Shown here piece by piece: positions 27,382 through 36,700 of a DNA stretch of 64,000 bases. Position 1 is the first letter of the stretch. Every line of letters begins with the position of its first letter. The notes under the pieces were generated by a model. The model was not told the DNA's origin. It ran no database searches and saw nothing but the letters and a program-made list of their open reading frames with translations. Source of the DNA: Herminiimonas sp. KBW02 (GTDB taxonomy: Bacteria > Pseudomonadota > Gammaproteobacteria > Burkholderiales > Burkholderiaceae_D); NCBI RefSeq assembly GCF_003852535.1, contig NZ_QAJP01000007.1, forward strand, positions 211,013-275,012. The letters are read 5' to 3'. Both the position numbers and the translations under genes were made by a program.

Positions 27382-27663
27382 TTAAAAATCGAATAATTCG
27401 CCGATCAGGTCTTTTTTCTGTTTTTGCCCATAGCCTTCCTTGTTGTAGCCATGTTGCATGGCGCGCACAGGGCTGCTGCGCTCACCGCGATAACGCGGCA
27501 GCGGTGGTGCTTCAGGCGGCAGGGCGTTGGCGGAACGATCGATCAGTTTGTCGAGTTCGCCCCTGTCCAGCCAGACGCCGCGGCAGTTTGGGCAGTAATC
27601 AATTTCAATTCCGTGGCGATCAGAAGTGATCAAATGCATTTCATTGCAGGCCGGACATTTCAT
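27382..27663 (-). CDS. TFIIB-type zinc-ribbon protein
   Basis: 93 residues. A rubredoxin-knuckle zinc ribbon fills the first 35 residues: CPAC, then YCPNCRGVWLDRGELDKLI, the classic zf-TFIIB bacterial family motif. The rest is Pro/Arg/Lys-rich and ends DLIGELFDF, a short acidic-hydrophobic tail common to these proteins. The role is unknown; relatives are often near redox or metal-stress genes. Start at 27663 (MKCPAC) chosen because the motif begins there and an AAGATG-type site precedes it. Divergent from nhaR. Confidence 0.85.
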   Translation of the reverse strand: MKCPACNEMHLITSDRHGIEIDYCPNCRGVWLDRGELDKLIDRSANALPPEAPPLPRYRGERSSPVRAMQHGYNKEGYGQKQKKDLIGELFDF

Positions 27664-27787
27664 CTTGATATCCTCGTCGTTAAGTCGCCCATTACGGACG
27701 ATAAGCTGCACTCTAGGCGCTCTTTAACTGTTTGAAAATTCGAATATAATCACTTTTTCATTCGAAAAAACAGAAGAGAGATCTTGC

Positions 27788-28687
27788 ATGAGTGGAATAA
27801 ATTACAAGCATTTGCACTATTTCTGGGTGGTCGCCAAGTCTGGTGGCATCGGACGCGCCAGTGAGCGCCTGCATTTGACGCCGCAAACCATTAGCGGCCA
27901 GATCAGCCAGTTTGAGGATGTGCTTGGTTATAAATTATTCAACAGGGTCGGGCGGCGACTGGAATTGAATGACGCCGGACGCGTGGTGCTCGGCTATGCG
28001 GATGAAATCTTCACGCTCGGCGAGGAGTTGCAGGAGGTGCTGCGCTTCCGCCCGGGCGGCTGGCCTCTGCAGTTCCGGGTCGGTGTCGCGGACGCAGTGC
28101 CGAAGGCGATTGCCTATCTGCTGCTGGAGCCAGCGATGGAGTTACCCGAATCGCTGCGCATCGTCTGCCGCGAAGGCAAGCTGACCAACCTGCTGGCTGA
28201 CCTGGCCGTGCATAGGCTGGATATCGTGATTGCCGACAGTCCGATGCCGGCCAATATTGATGTGCGCGGCTACAACCATTTGCTGGGTGAGTGCGGTATG
28301 ACTTTCTTCGCAACCGATGAGCTGGCCAAAAAATATCAAAAGGATTTCCCCAAGAGCCTGGACGGCGCTCCTTTCCTGATGCCGGGTGAGGATGCAGCCG
28401 TGCGTCCGCGCCTGATCCGCTGGTTTGAAAAAGAAAAAGTCCGGCCGCGTATTGTCGGTGAGTTTGACGATGGCGCCTTGCTGCAGGCTTTCGGTGAGGC
28501 AGGTAAAGGCATCTTCGCCGCGCCTTCCGCCGTCGCCGAGCAAATTAAGAAGCAATATGGTGTGACCGAGATAGGTCGTACCAATGCGGTGTCCGAACAG
28601 TTCTACGCGATTTCGGTGGAACGGCAATTGTCCCACCCTGCGGTGGTGGCCATCAGTTCGGCTGCGCGTGAAAGCCTGATCCGTTAA
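27788..28687 (+). CDS. nhaR: LysR-family transcriptional activator NhaR
   Basis: 299 residues. Winged helix-turn-helix at 5-65 beginning NYKHLHYFWVVAKSGG, a very NhaR-like start, with LHLTPQTISGQI as recognition helix. The effector-binding domain includes the conserved IADSPMPANIDVRGYNH and PFLMPGEDAAVRPRL segments. NhaR activates nhaA in E. coli in response to Na+; no nhaA is adjacent here, so its target must be elsewhere (the CPA2 antiporter at 12611 is a distant possibility). A good -10 (TATAAT at 27745-27750) precedes the gene, and AGAGAGATC serves as ribosome site. Confidence 0.92.
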   Translation: MSGINYKHLHYFWVVAKSGGIGRASERLHLTPQTISGQISQFEDVLGYKLFNRVGRRLELNDAGRVVLGYADEIFTLGEELQEVLRFRPGGWPLQFRVGVADAVPKAIAYLLLEPAMELPESLRIVCREGKLTNLLADLAVHRLDIVIADSPMPANIDVRGYNHLLGECGMTFFATDELAKKYQKDFPKSLDGAPFLMPGEDAAVRPRLIRWFEKEKVRPRIVGEFDDGALLQAFGEAGKGIFAAPSAVAEQIKKQYGVTEIGRTNAVSEQFYAISVERQLSHPAVVAISSAARESLIR

Positions 28688-28693
28688 TCCGCT

Positions 28694-29962
28694 TCAGTAA
28701 TCCATCTCGGGGCTGTCTTGCTGCCGTGCTGTGGCCGGCGAGTAGATGTGTTCCGGTCGCACGCCTATGCCGACCGCATAAGCCGGTATCACGCGTAGTG
28801 CCGGGATCAGGTTAAGCAGGCGCATCGCCCACGGCACGCTGAGCGGCTTATCCTGCGCACGGTTCACGACCGGTGCCAGGATGCGATTCTGGATCGCGAC
28901 CTGCGCCGCCTGCGTGACGCGGGCAGGGAAGAGGCGACGGGTTTGAACCTTGGCGAGGAAGGGCGTCAGCGCCAGCGGTGCAATCTCCGGATTGGCCAGC
29001 GACAGTGCGAGGATGTTTGCTGTTGCCACAGCATCCTGTATCGCCAGATTGATGCCGATGCCGCCGACCGGAGACATCGCGTGCGCGGCATCGCCTATGC
29101 ATAACAAGCCAGGCTTCCACCATTGCTCCAGTCTGTCGACCGACACGCTCAGTAATTTAATATCGTCCCAGCTTTGCAGGCTGGCGACACGCTCAGCAAA
29201 CATCGGTGCGATGCGACTAAGTTCGGCGTGGAAAGCAGGCAAGCCACGCGCATGAATTTCTTCGATACCGCCTTTCGCAATGACATATGCACATTGCCAG
29301 TAGGTACCTCTATGTAGCATGACAAAGAATTGCCCGGCATCGAGACGGGCCCCGGTACTGGTCGGGTCACCTGGCGCTGTTGGCAGGCGTAACCACAAGA
29401 CATCGATAGGTGCGCCCAGATTGCGTACTTGTAGTCGGGCCGCTTCTCGCACGGTGGAGTGGCGGCCATCGGCACCTATTACCAGGTCGGCATGGACTTG
29501 CAAGGGACCGTCCTTAGTCGTGACCTGTACGCCGGTGACGCGTTCGCTGTCTTCCAGCAAACTATCTACCCGGGCATTCTGGATCAAGCGAAAGTTGGGA
29601 TAACGCACCGCTTCATCGCGCAGGAAATCGAGAAAGTCCCATTGCGGCATCAGTGCGATGAATTTGCATTGCGTACTCAGCCGTGAGAAATCAGCGACCT
29701 TCAATACGCGGCCGCCTACATTGATGCTCAGGTCGCGCGCTTCGTCATGCGGCCGTTGCAGGAAGGCGGTCAGCAAGCCGAGTTCATGCATGAGTTCCAG
29801 CGTGGACGGATGCACGGTATCGCCGCGAAAGTCGCGCAGGAAATCACCATGTTTTTCCAGCACGAGAACGTCGACTCCGGCACGTGCCAGCAGCAAGCCC
29901 AGCATCATGCCGGCCGGACCACCTCCGGCGATGCAACAACGTGTATGGATCTCATCCGGCAT
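28694..29962 (-). CDS. FAD-binding aromatic monooxygenase (UbiH/PHBH-like)
   Basis: 422 residues. FAD motif I CCIAGGGPAGMMLGLLLARAG, the DG motif GADGRHSTVREAA, and GDAAHAMSPVGGIGINLAIQD at the flavin ribityl site define a group A flavoprotein hydroxylase. FRGDTVHPST near residue 45 is the region that varies with substrate. The length is typical. The start at 29962 follows a strong AAGGAGTG ribosome site; the in-frame extension upstream lacks one. Substrate unknown; no ring-cleavage or ubi genes are adjacent. It converges on nhaR with a 6-bp gap. Confidence 0.88.
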   Translation of the reverse strand: MPDEIHTRCCIAGGGPAGMMLGLLLARAGVDVLVLEKHGDFLRDFRGDTVHPSTLELMHELGLLTAFLQRPHDEARDLSINVGGRVLKVADFSRLSTQCKFIALMPQWDFLDFLRDEAVRYPNFRLIQNARVDSLLEDSERVTGVQVTTKDGPLQVHADLVIGADGRHSTVREAARLQVRNLGAPIDVLWLRLPTAPGDPTSTGARLDAGQFFVMLHRGTYWQCAYVIAKGGIEEIHARGLPAFHAELSRIAPMFAERVASLQSWDDIKLLSVSVDRLEQWWKPGLLCIGDAAHAMSPVGGIGINLAIQDAVATANILALSLANPEIAPLALTPFLAKVQTRRLFPARVTQAAQVAIQNRILAPVVNRAQDKPLSVPWAMRLLNLIPALRVIPAYAVGIGVRPEHIYSPATARQQDSPEMDY

Positions 29963-30206
29963 GGAAACACTCCTTGCAGTCAACGCATCACCAGTGCAAT
30001 TACCCGAATTGATTATGGCGATAGTTGTGACAACAGGCAAAGAGATTCATGGTCGCAATGACCTTCACTTATGCGTAGACATGACTACGCGCCTGCCGAC
30101 GATTTATCGCGGGCAAGGCGTGTAGCTTATACAAGCAAGAAGTAACTTACTGTTTTGCAGAGCGATCAGCCGCGCTGAGGCGAATCTGATCGGGCAGGAT
30201 AGGGGC

Positions 30207-30401
30207 TTACTGGAAGGAACCAGTTTGCGTGGTGTTGAACGGTACGACGATGGTAGTGGAGCCTTCGGACTTATCTTGCTCGATCGAGCCAGTATCGTTG
30301 TCCTGTTCTTCACTGATCTGCTTATGTTCCTTGTCGGAGATATGCTTGCCAGCGTGGATAGGTTTAGCCGTATGGTGGGCGTTATCGTAGTTTTTGTACA
30401 T
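30207..30401 (-). CDS. Small hydrophilic hypothetical protein
   Basis: 64 residues, highly polar (many Asp, Glu, Lys, His), no Cys, no membrane segment and no signal peptide. I recognise no family. It is kept because the ATG at 30401 is preceded at the right distance by AAGGAT. The C-terminal part is more hydrophobic (TTIVVPF). It stands alone between the monooxygenase and the sulfate genes. Confidence 0.5.
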   Translation of the reverse strand: MYKNYDNAHHTAKPIHAGKHISDKEHKQISEEQDNDTGSIEQDKSEGSTTIVVPFNTTQTGSFQ

Positions 30402-30836
30402 GGTCGATATCCTTATTGATCACAGCGATCAAATTTCGAAAGCTGCTGATTGTTGTGATGGCATGTCGCACTGCCCGTGCCGTTTAAAATCTGTGGCACG
30501 ACCCGAGTTGCGAGAATAAAGGAGCCGTCCGGAGATGGCGATCAGAGATCATCCTAAAGTTTTGTAGGAAGGCGCTGACTTGATTGTGCAAATGGCATGT
30601 TTGCCATGTTGCCGACTATGGGTGAAAACGAGTGGCACAAAATACTGTGCCGGCGAATGATGCTTGCTTGGCATCCCGTTATGACGGGAATAGTTGCTGC
30701 GAGCAGATGGGCTGCAGCGGCGTAATGATAGTTGATTTTGCAGCGGGGCGGGGGATGGTGAAAATAGTTGCCAAGTTGCTTCTGTTTTCCCATCACCACG
30801 CTGCGGGATCTTGCTTGCCGGATTAACTCTCCAGCG
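30402..30836. other. Intergenic region downstream of cysW
   Basis: About 435 bp. Short frames here lack ribosome sites and look non-coding. This is where cysA or cysB would usually follow cysW in related gene orders, but no fragment of either is visible. No clear terminator seen. Confidence 0.4.
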
Positions 30837-31688
30837 TTAACCCATATGGACTTCTTCCGGTTCTGCTTCGCGTCTTTCCTGACGCCATTCCATTGCCGTT
30901 TTCAATACCAGTGTCAGCAATGCCATACATGCGAGCAAGGCAGCAGCGGTGAAGGCGGCAGCAGTTTTGTAATCGTTATTTAATTGTTCAACCAGCAAAG
31001 GCAGGGTCAGCGTCTGATTCATGATCGTGCCGGACACGACAGCGACCGCACCGAACTCACCGACTGCACGAGCATTGGTAATGACCGCGCCGTACAGCAA
31101 CGCCCATTTAATATTAGGCAAAGTAACGCGCCAGAAAATTTGCCAGCCGGTCGCACCCAGCGACAGCGCAGCGATCTCTTCCTCGGTGCCTTGCTTTTGC
31201 ATCAGCGGCATCAGGATACGTGCGATATACGGTGCGGTGACAAAGACCGTGACCATGATGATGCCGGGCCATGCAAACATCAATTGCACGTCCTTCGCAT
31301 ACAGCCATTTACCGATGGTGCCTTCCAGTCCATACACCACCAGATAGCAGAAGCCGGCTACCACAGGTGAGGTTGCATACGGGATTTCGACCAGCGTCAC
31401 CAGCAGGCGACGACCAAAGAAATCGTAATGCGTGACGCACCATGCGAGCAGGATGCCGAATACCAGATTGATAGGCACCGTCAGCAAGGCGGCCAGTATG
31501 GTCAGGCCGAGCGCATGCTTCATGTAGTCTTCATTCAGATTGGCCCACAGGAGTTCCAGGCCGCCACTGAAGGCTTGTGTAAAAATCAGCACCAGCGGCA
31601 GTACCAGCAACAGTATCGTCATGATGATACCGAGACCGATCAGCAGCCATTGATGTGTTTCGCGCGGGTGTTTAATTGCTTTAGCCAT
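30837..31688 (-). CDS. cysW: Sulfate/thiosulfate ABC transporter permease CysW
   Basis: 283 residues with six membrane helices. The family signature for binding the ATPase, EEIAALSLGATGWQIFWRVTLPNI, is present, as is NARAVGEFGAVAVVSG, characteristic of the sulfate/molybdate permease group. The start at 31688 (MAKAIKHPRETH) is 10 bp after the cysT stop; the in-frame extension is rejected. Works as a heterodimer with CysT (31699-32535) to import sulfate delivered by Sbp. The required ATPase CysA is not encoded in the window. Confidence 0.95.
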   Translation of the reverse strand: MAKAIKHPRETHQWLLIGLGIIMTILLLVLPLVLIFTQAFSGGLELLWANLNEDYMKHALGLTILAALLTVPINLVFGILLAWCVTHYDFFGRRLLVTLVEIPYATSPVVAGFCYLVVYGLEGTIGKWLYAKDVQLMFAWPGIIMVTVFVTAPYIARILMPLMQKQGTEEEIAALSLGATGWQIFWRVTLPNIKWALLYGAVITNARAVGEFGAVAVVSGTIMNQTLTLPLLVEQLNNDYKTAAAFTAAALLACMALLTLVLKTAMEWRQERREAEPEEVHMG

Positions 31689-31698
31689 GGTTATCCCC

Positions 31699-32535
31699 TT
31701 ACGCTTTCTTGAAGAATCGTCCCTGCACAATTTGCAGCAGGAACAAGAGGATGAGGGAGGCCAGCAACACGACCGAAGCGATGGCGGCAGCGGCAGGGTA
31801 GTTGTACTCCTGCAGGCGCACGAACAGCATCAGCGATGTGACTTCGGTTTCGAACGGAATATTACCGGCGATCATGATGACGGCGCCGAATTCGCCGAGG
31901 CTGCGGATGAAGGCTTGCGACGAACCGGTAATCAGCGCCGGGATCAGGGTCGGCAAAATCACGCGCCAGAAAATTTGCCATTTATTGGCACCCAGCATCA
32001 GCGCGGCTTCTTCCAGTTCCTTTTCCATATCTTCCAGCACCGGTTGCACCGAGCGCACGATGAAAGGCAGGCTGGTGAAGATCATTGCAACCACGATGCC
32101 GGGGAAGGCATAGGAAATTTTGATGCCGAATAGTTCAAACCATTGTCCGAGCCAGCCGGATGGAATGAACAACGCGGACAATGTAATGCCTGCGACCGAA
32201 GTCGGCAGTGCAAACGGCAGGTCGACCAGTGAATCGATCAGGCGACGGCCGGGGAAATTGTAGCGGGTAACGATCCACGCCAGCAGGAAACCGATAAAGG
32301 TAACGATGATGGTGGAGTAAAACGCGCCTTGTATCGTGATCTTGTAGCTTTGCAGCACGCGTGCGTCGGTGATCGCAAACCAGTATTGATCCCAGCTCAT
32401 GCCGCTGACGTACAGCAACAGCGCCGAAATCGGCAACAGGATCACCAGGCTGATATACAGCGTCGAAAAGCCGAAGCTCATCGAAAAGCCCGGCAGGATA
32501 GGCGTACTACGGAAGAAGCGAAGAGACAGATTCAC
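31699..32535 (-). CDS. cysT: Sulfate/thiosulfate ABC transporter permease CysT (CysU)
   Basis: 278 residues, six membrane helices. N-terminal PILPGFSMSFGFSTLYISLVILLPI is typical of CysT. The EAA loop is ELEEAALMLGANKWQIFWRVILPTLIP, and RSLGEFGAVIMIAGNIP is the conserved permease segment. It pairs with CysW immediately downstream. An intrinsic terminator at 32585-32618 separates it from sbp, so cysTW may be expressed at a lower level than the binding protein by partial read-through. Confidence 0.95.
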   Translation of the reverse strand: MNLSLRFFRSTPILPGFSMSFGFSTLYISLVILLPISALLLYVSGMSWDQYWFAITDARVLQSYKITIQGAFYSTIIVTFIGFLLAWIVTRYNFPGRRLIDSLVDLPFALPTSVAGITLSALFIPSGWLGQWFELFGIKISYAFPGIVVAMIFTSLPFIVRSVQPVLEDMEKELEEAALMLGANKWQIFWRVILPTLIPALITGSSQAFIRSLGEFGAVIMIAGNIPFETEVTSLMLFVRLQEYNYPAAAAIASVVLLASLILLFLLQIVQGRFFKKA

Positions 32536-32584
32536 GATATGTGCGGGTCAGGGCAGTGCGGCGTCACTGCAAAACGGTAACTGT

Positions 32585-32618
32585 AAAAACAAACGACCAT
32601 CCAGTAACGGATGGTCGT
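32585..32618 (-). terminator. Intrinsic terminator/attenuator between sbp and cysT
   Basis: Perfect 10-bp stem (32593-32602 with 32609-32618). On the minus strand the stem is followed by TTTGTTTTT. It lies after the sbp stop and before cysT, so it probably lowers permease expression relative to the periplasmic binding protein. Confidence 0.75.
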
Positions 32619-32704
32619 GTGGATGGCGGCATTGTAAACCACCCTCATCCTGTATGACAAAGATGATGCCGGCGCAGCGTTAAATTCACGTCGCCGGCCC
32701 TTTA

Positions 32705-33715
32705 TCAACGACGTTGCGACAGCAACTGGTCGAGTACAGCGCCACCAGCGAAATGCTTGGCCTGGATGTCATCCCACGAACCCAGTACTTTGGTCGGGTC
32801 GATCAGGCGGACTTTCGAGTAGCGGTCTGCGACAACTTTAGCGATATCAGGGTGATGAACGCGGTAGTTGAAAGTGGTCAGCAAGAGCTGGATTTCACGC
32901 GAGTATTGGTAGTTCAGGTAAGCCGTTGCGACTTTACGTGTACCTTTTTCATCAACAACCTTGTCGACGACTGCAACCGGGAACTCAGCCAGTACGGAGA
33001 CTGGTGGTACCACGATTTCATACGCGCCGGATTTAAACTCATCGCTCTTCGCAATGTTGATCACTTCCGATTCAAAGGTCAGCAATGCATCGCCTTGATT
33101 ATTTTGCGCAAATGCTACGGTCGCGCCACGGCCACCGGTAGGGAAGTTCACAACGTTATGCAGCAGTTTGCCGACGAATTGTTTGGTTTTGGCTTCGTCG
33201 CCCTTAAACTTCTCGTTTGCGTACAGCCATGCGCCGAGGTAGGTGTAGCGTGCGTTACCGGATGTTTTCGGGTTAGGGAAAACAACTTTCACGTCATCAC
33301 GTACCAGGTCATCCCAGGTTTTGATGTTCTTTGGGTTGCCTTTGCGTACCAGGAAAGCGATGGTGCTGTAGTAAGGCGAGCTATTGTTAGGGAAGGCTTT
33401 TTGCCAGTCTTTACGAACTAGGCCACGTTGCGCCAGGATGTCGATGTCGGTGACCTGGTTAAAAGTAACGGTATCTACTTTTTTACCCTGGATGATGTCC
33501 TGTGCCTGGCGCGAGGTACCTGCGAACGACTGGTCGATCTTCAGGTCCTGGCCGTTTTCAGCTTTCCATTTAGCCAGGAACTTAGGATTGATCGCAGCAA
33601 ACACTTCACGTGCAACGTCATACGACGCGTTCAGCAAAGGTTTTTCCTGGGCCTGAACGGCGCCGGACAGCAAAGTGGCGGTAGCCGCTGTCAGTAAAAC
33701 AACTTTCTTAAACAT
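32705..33715 (-). CDS. sbp: Sulfate-binding periplasmic protein
   Basis: 336 residues. Sec signal peptide (MFKKVVLLTAATATLLSGAVQA). The mature part begins LLNASYDVAREVF, the classic Sbp start. NQVTDIDILAQRGL, FPNPKTSGNARYTYLGAW and NFPTGGRGATVAF, which line the sulfate pocket, are present. Two start codons lie close together; 33715 has the better distance from GGAG (7 nt) and is chosen. First gene of an sbp-cysT-cysW unit. A promoter with -35 TTGAAC and -10 TATATT lies about 120 bp upstream. Confidence 0.96.
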   Translation of the reverse strand: MFKKVVLLTAATATLLSGAVQAQEKPLLNASYDVAREVFAAINPKFLAKWKAENGQDLKIDQSFAGTSRQAQDIIQGKKVDTVTFNQVTDIDILAQRGLVRKDWQKAFPNNSSPYYSTIAFLVRKGNPKNIKTWDDLVRDDVKVVFPNPKTSGNARYTYLGAWLYANEKFKGDEAKTKQFVGKLLHNVVNFPTGGRGATVAFAQNNQGDALLTFESEVINIAKSDEFKSGAYEIVVPPVSVLAEFPVAVVDKVVDEKGTRKVATAYLNYQYSREIQLLLTTFNYRVHHPDIAKVVADRYSKVRLIDPTKVLGSWDDIQAKHFAGGAVLDQLLSQRR

Positions 33716-33833
33716 GAACATTCTCCATATTTTGATAAAAAGGGGTGGTAGCAGGATTGCCGACGAGTCGGCATACGGAACGGATATAGCCTGATTCCAT
33801 CTGTGCAATCGAGTAACTTACCGAACGGAAATG

Positions 33834-33901
33834 AATATAACAAATTTGCTTATTCGTTCAAACTATAGTTTTTGCATGTCTTCATGCTAAAAACGAATAA
33901 G
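33834..33901 (-). promoter_or_regulatory. sbp promoter with flanking 10-bp inverted repeat
   Basis: On the minus strand, -35 TTGAAC (33856-33861), a 16-bp spacer and -10 TATATT (33834-33839) form a good sigma70 promoter. A perfect 10-bp inverted repeat (33849-33858 and 33892-33901; CTTATTCGTT/AACGAATAAG) overlaps the -35 and extends upstream, which is where a LysR-type activator such as CysB would sit. CysB binding is an inference. Confidence 0.55.
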
Positions 33902-34004
33902 GGAGAGGTTTTGTTATGAGTTCGGGGTTTGCGGCTTGCTGTGGTTTTGGTCTGAACGCTGTATTGCCGGTCTCAATGTTGCTTTTTCTTCGATCAGCCT
34001 TGGT

Positions 34005-34093
34005 TTGCCGGGCCACCCCCGGCAACGCACTTCTCCACGGAGAGAGAAGCGAATTAGCGGCATCAACAAGCAAGCCAAACAAACAATAAAAAA
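34005..34093 (-). repeat. Dispersed repeat copy A, abutting the sodB terminator
   Basis: Read on the minus strand this matches the sequence at 63891-63985. Shared blocks are TTTTTTATTGTTTGTTTGG, GTTGATG, CGTGGAGA-GTGCGTTGCCGGG and GTGGCCCGGC. The TTGCCGGG/CCCGGCAA part is itself an inverted repeat. The similarity starts in the U-tract of the sodB terminator. I recall this as a short repeated sequence common in Oxalobacteraceae genomes. The local frame over 33882-34082 looks like a by-product of the repeat, not a gene. Confidence 0.75.
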
Positions 34094-34118
34094 CGCCCCG
34101 ATCTCTCGAGGCGTTTTC
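34087..34118 (-). terminator. Rho-independent terminator of sodB
   Basis: Stem of 10 bp with one mismatch (34091-34100 with 34105-34114), loop TCTC, followed on the minus strand by a run of six T. It lies about 50 bp after the sodB stop. Confidence 0.75.
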
Positions 34119-34168
34119 TGTATCAGTCCTAAGTATCAGCTCAATAAGCCAACACCTTAAAACATTAA

Positions 34169-34747
34169 TTAAGCCAGGTTTTTAGCAACAAAATCCCAGT
34201 TAACCAATGCCCAGAACGATTCAACATACTTAGGACGCGCATTGCGGTAGTCGATGTAGTAAGCGTGTTCCCAAACGTCGCAGGTCAACAATGGTTTGTC
34301 AGCGCCGGTCAGCGGGCAGCCAGCGTTCGAGGTGTTAGCCAGGTCGAGCGAGCCGTCAGCTTTTTTCACCAGCCATGTCCAGCCGGAGCCGAAGTTGGTG
34401 ACGCAGGATTTGGTGAATTCTTCTTTGAACTTGTCGAAGGAACCCCATTTTGCGTTGATAGCATCAGCAACTGCACCAGTTGGAGCGCCGCCGCCGTTTG
34501 GCTTCAGGCCGTTCCAGTAGAAGGTGTGGTTCCATACTTGTGCTGCATTGTTGAAAACGCCGCCGGAAGATTTTTTGATGATTTCTTCGAGGGTTGCGTT
34601 TTCGAATTCGGTACCTTTGATCAGGTTGTTCAAATTCGTTACGTAAGTTTGGTGATGTTTACCGTAATGGAATTCGAGCGTCTCTTTCGAGATGTGTGGA
34701 GCAAGTGCATCCAACGCATAGGGCAGTGCCGGCAGGGTATGTTCCAT
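34169..34747 (-). CDS. sodB: Iron superoxide dismutase
   Basis: 192 residues. Converts superoxide to peroxide and oxygen in the cytosol. Metal ligands are visible: H27 (FHYGKHH), H74 region ([10 protein letters not shown]), and Asp and His in [11 protein letters not shown]. Phe/Gln choices such as [11 protein letters not shown] and [10 protein letters not shown] favour the Fe type. ATG at 34747 is preceded by AGAAGGACG. Next to xseA in the same direction, as in related Burkholderiales. A Fur box lies about 230 bp upstream. Confidence 0.97.
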   Translation of the reverse strand: MEHTLPALPYALDALAPHISKETLEFHYGKHHQTYVTNLNNLIKGTEFENATLEEIIKKSSGGVFNNAAQVWNHTFYWNGLKPNGGGAPTGAVADAINAKWGSFDKFKEEFTKSCVTNFGSGWTWLVKKADGSLDLANTSNAGCPLTGADKPLLTCDVWEHAYYIDYRNARPKYVESFWALVNWDFVAKNLA

Positions 34748-34801
34748 GGTCGTCCTTCTATATGGGGTTGAAAATGAGGATGTTCTTTTTGAAAGGCACT
34801 C

Positions 34802-34993
34802 ATTGTAAAGCGGTTAGGCCTTGCTTGCACACGACGCAGATCAATTTCCGACAACGTGAAAAATCACGCATGAAAATCGATGAAAAATTCGCTGTAAAAA
34901 TTTTCTGTGATGTCGCGCAAAGCCAATGGGCATAAGGTTTTGTACGATTTACAGCACAACATTTTTTTGCTCTTAAATTGAGAATGATTCTCG
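34802..34993 (-). promoter_or_regulatory. sodB upstream region with Fur box (34979-34993)
   Basis: The 15-mer TGAGAATGATTCTCG at 34979-34993 matches the 7-1-7 Fur consensus closely, with the palindrome continuing into CGTTATTATT. No gene starts nearby on the plus strand, so sodB (start 34747) is the only sensible target, yet the site is about 230 bp from the ATG. A weak sodB promoter with -10 TACAAT is at 34802-34807. Either a second, Fur-controlled promoter gives a long leader, or the site serves an unseen small RNA. Confidence 0.6.
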
Positions 34994-35115
34994 TTATTAT
35001 TTGTGCCGTGTTGTGTGTGATTTTTACGTTTTACGTTTGTGCGCGACGATAGCGCAGAGCATGATCGCGTTCGAATTTTTTGAAAACTCAGTTCGAGCGC
35101 AGCAGCAGATATTTT

Positions 35116-36477
35116 CTATTCCAGGGTTTCCTGCACGCTGGCGATACCTACCTGAGCCGTACCATCCGCCAGTCGCACGGTAACGCTGTGACGTGCGTTT
35201 AACTCTTTCGGTGCGCGCACTATTTTGCCCTTGTCATCGGTAATCATCGCGTAACCACGTTCCAGCGTGCGTTGCGGATTCAGCATTTCCAATTGCGCAG
35301 ATAGTGCCGCGAGGCTTTGTCTTTGCGTGGCGATGTTGTTGCTGATCTGATTGCTCATGCGACGTGCATGATTGATGACGTTTAAACGCTGCGCTTGCGT
35401 ATCCGGCAATTGCGATAACCAGCGATTACGTAATTGCGCCAGGGCGAATTGCGCTTTGCTGAGCGGGATGCGGGTTGCATGACCGAGGCGTGCCTGCAGG
35501 TTTTGCAACTTCATTCTTTCATGCGCGATGTACGCGGCCGGACTGATCAGGCGACGTGACAGCCAGTCCAGGGTTTGCGCCGTATCCGATAGCTGACGCT
35601 TTAATACGTAACGCATGTCATCCGCTTGTGCTTCCAGTCGCGCCAGCCAGTCGGCACGTGGTGTCGCAGCCAGCTCTGCAGCTGCAGTCGGCGTCGGTGC
35701 GCGCAGGTCGGCGGCGAAGTCGGCAATCGTGAAATCGGTTTCATGGCCAACACCGACGATGACGGGAATGTCGCAACCGACGATGGTGCGCGCCACCAGT
35801 TCATGGTTGAACGACCACAGGTCTTCGATGCTGCCGCCACCACGACACACCAGCAGTACATCGCATTCGGCGCGTGCAGAAGCGGTCGCTATCGCTTGCG
35901 CAATCTTATTGGCCGAGCCTTCGCCCTGTACCGGGGTCGGATAGAGGATGACGCGCACGTGCGGTGCGCGACGTTGCAAGGTGGTGAGGATGTCGCGCAA
36001 GGCCGCTGCCTGCGGGCTGGTGACTATGCCTATAGTGCGTGCGAATGCCGGAATCGCGCGTTTGCGCGCCGGATCGAACAAGCCTTCCGCATTCAGTTTT
36101 TCTTTCAATTGCAGGAAGGCTTCATACAAATTACCGACGCCCGCACGGCGTATCGCTTCCACACTTAATTGGTAATCACCGCGCGGCGCGTACAGCGTGA
36201 CCAGCGCGCGCACTTCCACTTTGTCACCTTCGCGTGGCATGAAATCTGCATATTGAGCACGGCCACGGAACATCACGGCACGCACCTGGGCTGCACTGTC
36301 CTTGAGCGTGAAGTACCAGTGGCCGGAGGCGGCACAAGTGAAGTTGGAAATTTCGCCGGACACCCAGGACAGCGGGAAATTGCGCTCCAGCATGCGCGAT
36401 ACAGCCTGGTTCAGCGCGGAGACGCTGAGTACGGCAGGCGCGGCAGGTGGCGGGGCGGAGTAGCGATCGGAATTCAT
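35116..36477 (-). CDS. xseA: Exodeoxyribonuclease VII large subunit
   Basis: 453 residues. N-terminal OB-fold (about 15-115: [10 protein letters not shown].., [22 protein letters not shown]), then the catalytic domain with [30 protein letters not shown] and [29 protein letters not shown] coiled-coil region follows to about 400 and the [14 protein letters not shown]-terminal motif. With XseB it degrades single-stranded DNA. The start at 36477 (MNSDRYSAP) has little ribosome-site support but fits family length; the longer frame is less likely. xseB is not in the window. Confidence 0.95.
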   Translation of the reverse strand: MNSDRYSAPPPAAPAVLSVSALNQAVSRMLERNFPLSWVSGEISNFTCAASGHWYFTLKDSAAQVRAVMFRGRAQYADFMPREGDKVEVRALVTLYAPRGDYQLSVEAIRRAGVGNLYEAFLQLKEKLNAEGLFDPARKRAIPAFARTIGIVTSPQAAALRDILTTLQRRAPHVRVILYPTPVQGEGSANKIAQAIATASARAECDVLLVCRGGGSIEDLWSFNHELVARTIVGCDIPVIVGVGHETDFTIADFAADLRAPTPTAAAELAATPRADWLARLEAQADDMRYVLKRQLSDTAQTLDWLSRRLISPAAYIAHERMKLQNLQARLGHATRIPLSKAQFALAQLRNRWLSQLPDTQAQRLNVINHARRMSNQISNNIATQRQSLAALSAQLEMLNPQRTLERGYAMITDDKGKIVRAPKELNARHSVTVRLADGTAQVGIASVQETLE

Positions 36478-36700
36478 AAATGTGCGTGCGTGGGGCAAAG
36501 CATGGGCAATTCTGGCGCTGGGCTGCCAGTTCACGCACAGAAATAGTGCATTTGGGCAACTTTAGCGTGCAGCGCCGCGGGCAATTGCCAGCGATTCGTG
36601 GGTAACAAATGCAGATGGTAATGGAATTTGGCTATTGAAATACGGCGGCATCCAGAAATAGATGTCGTCATGACTAGTGACTAGTACAGGGAAAATAAAA

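Noticed and set aside
30554..30799. An 81-residue leftward frame in the gap after cysW
   Set aside because: No ribosome site, odd composition and no similarity recognised.
33882..34082. A 66-residue frame over repeat copy A
   Set aside because: It is read from the repeat itself, with no ribosome site; its sequence looks like the usual by-product of this repeat.
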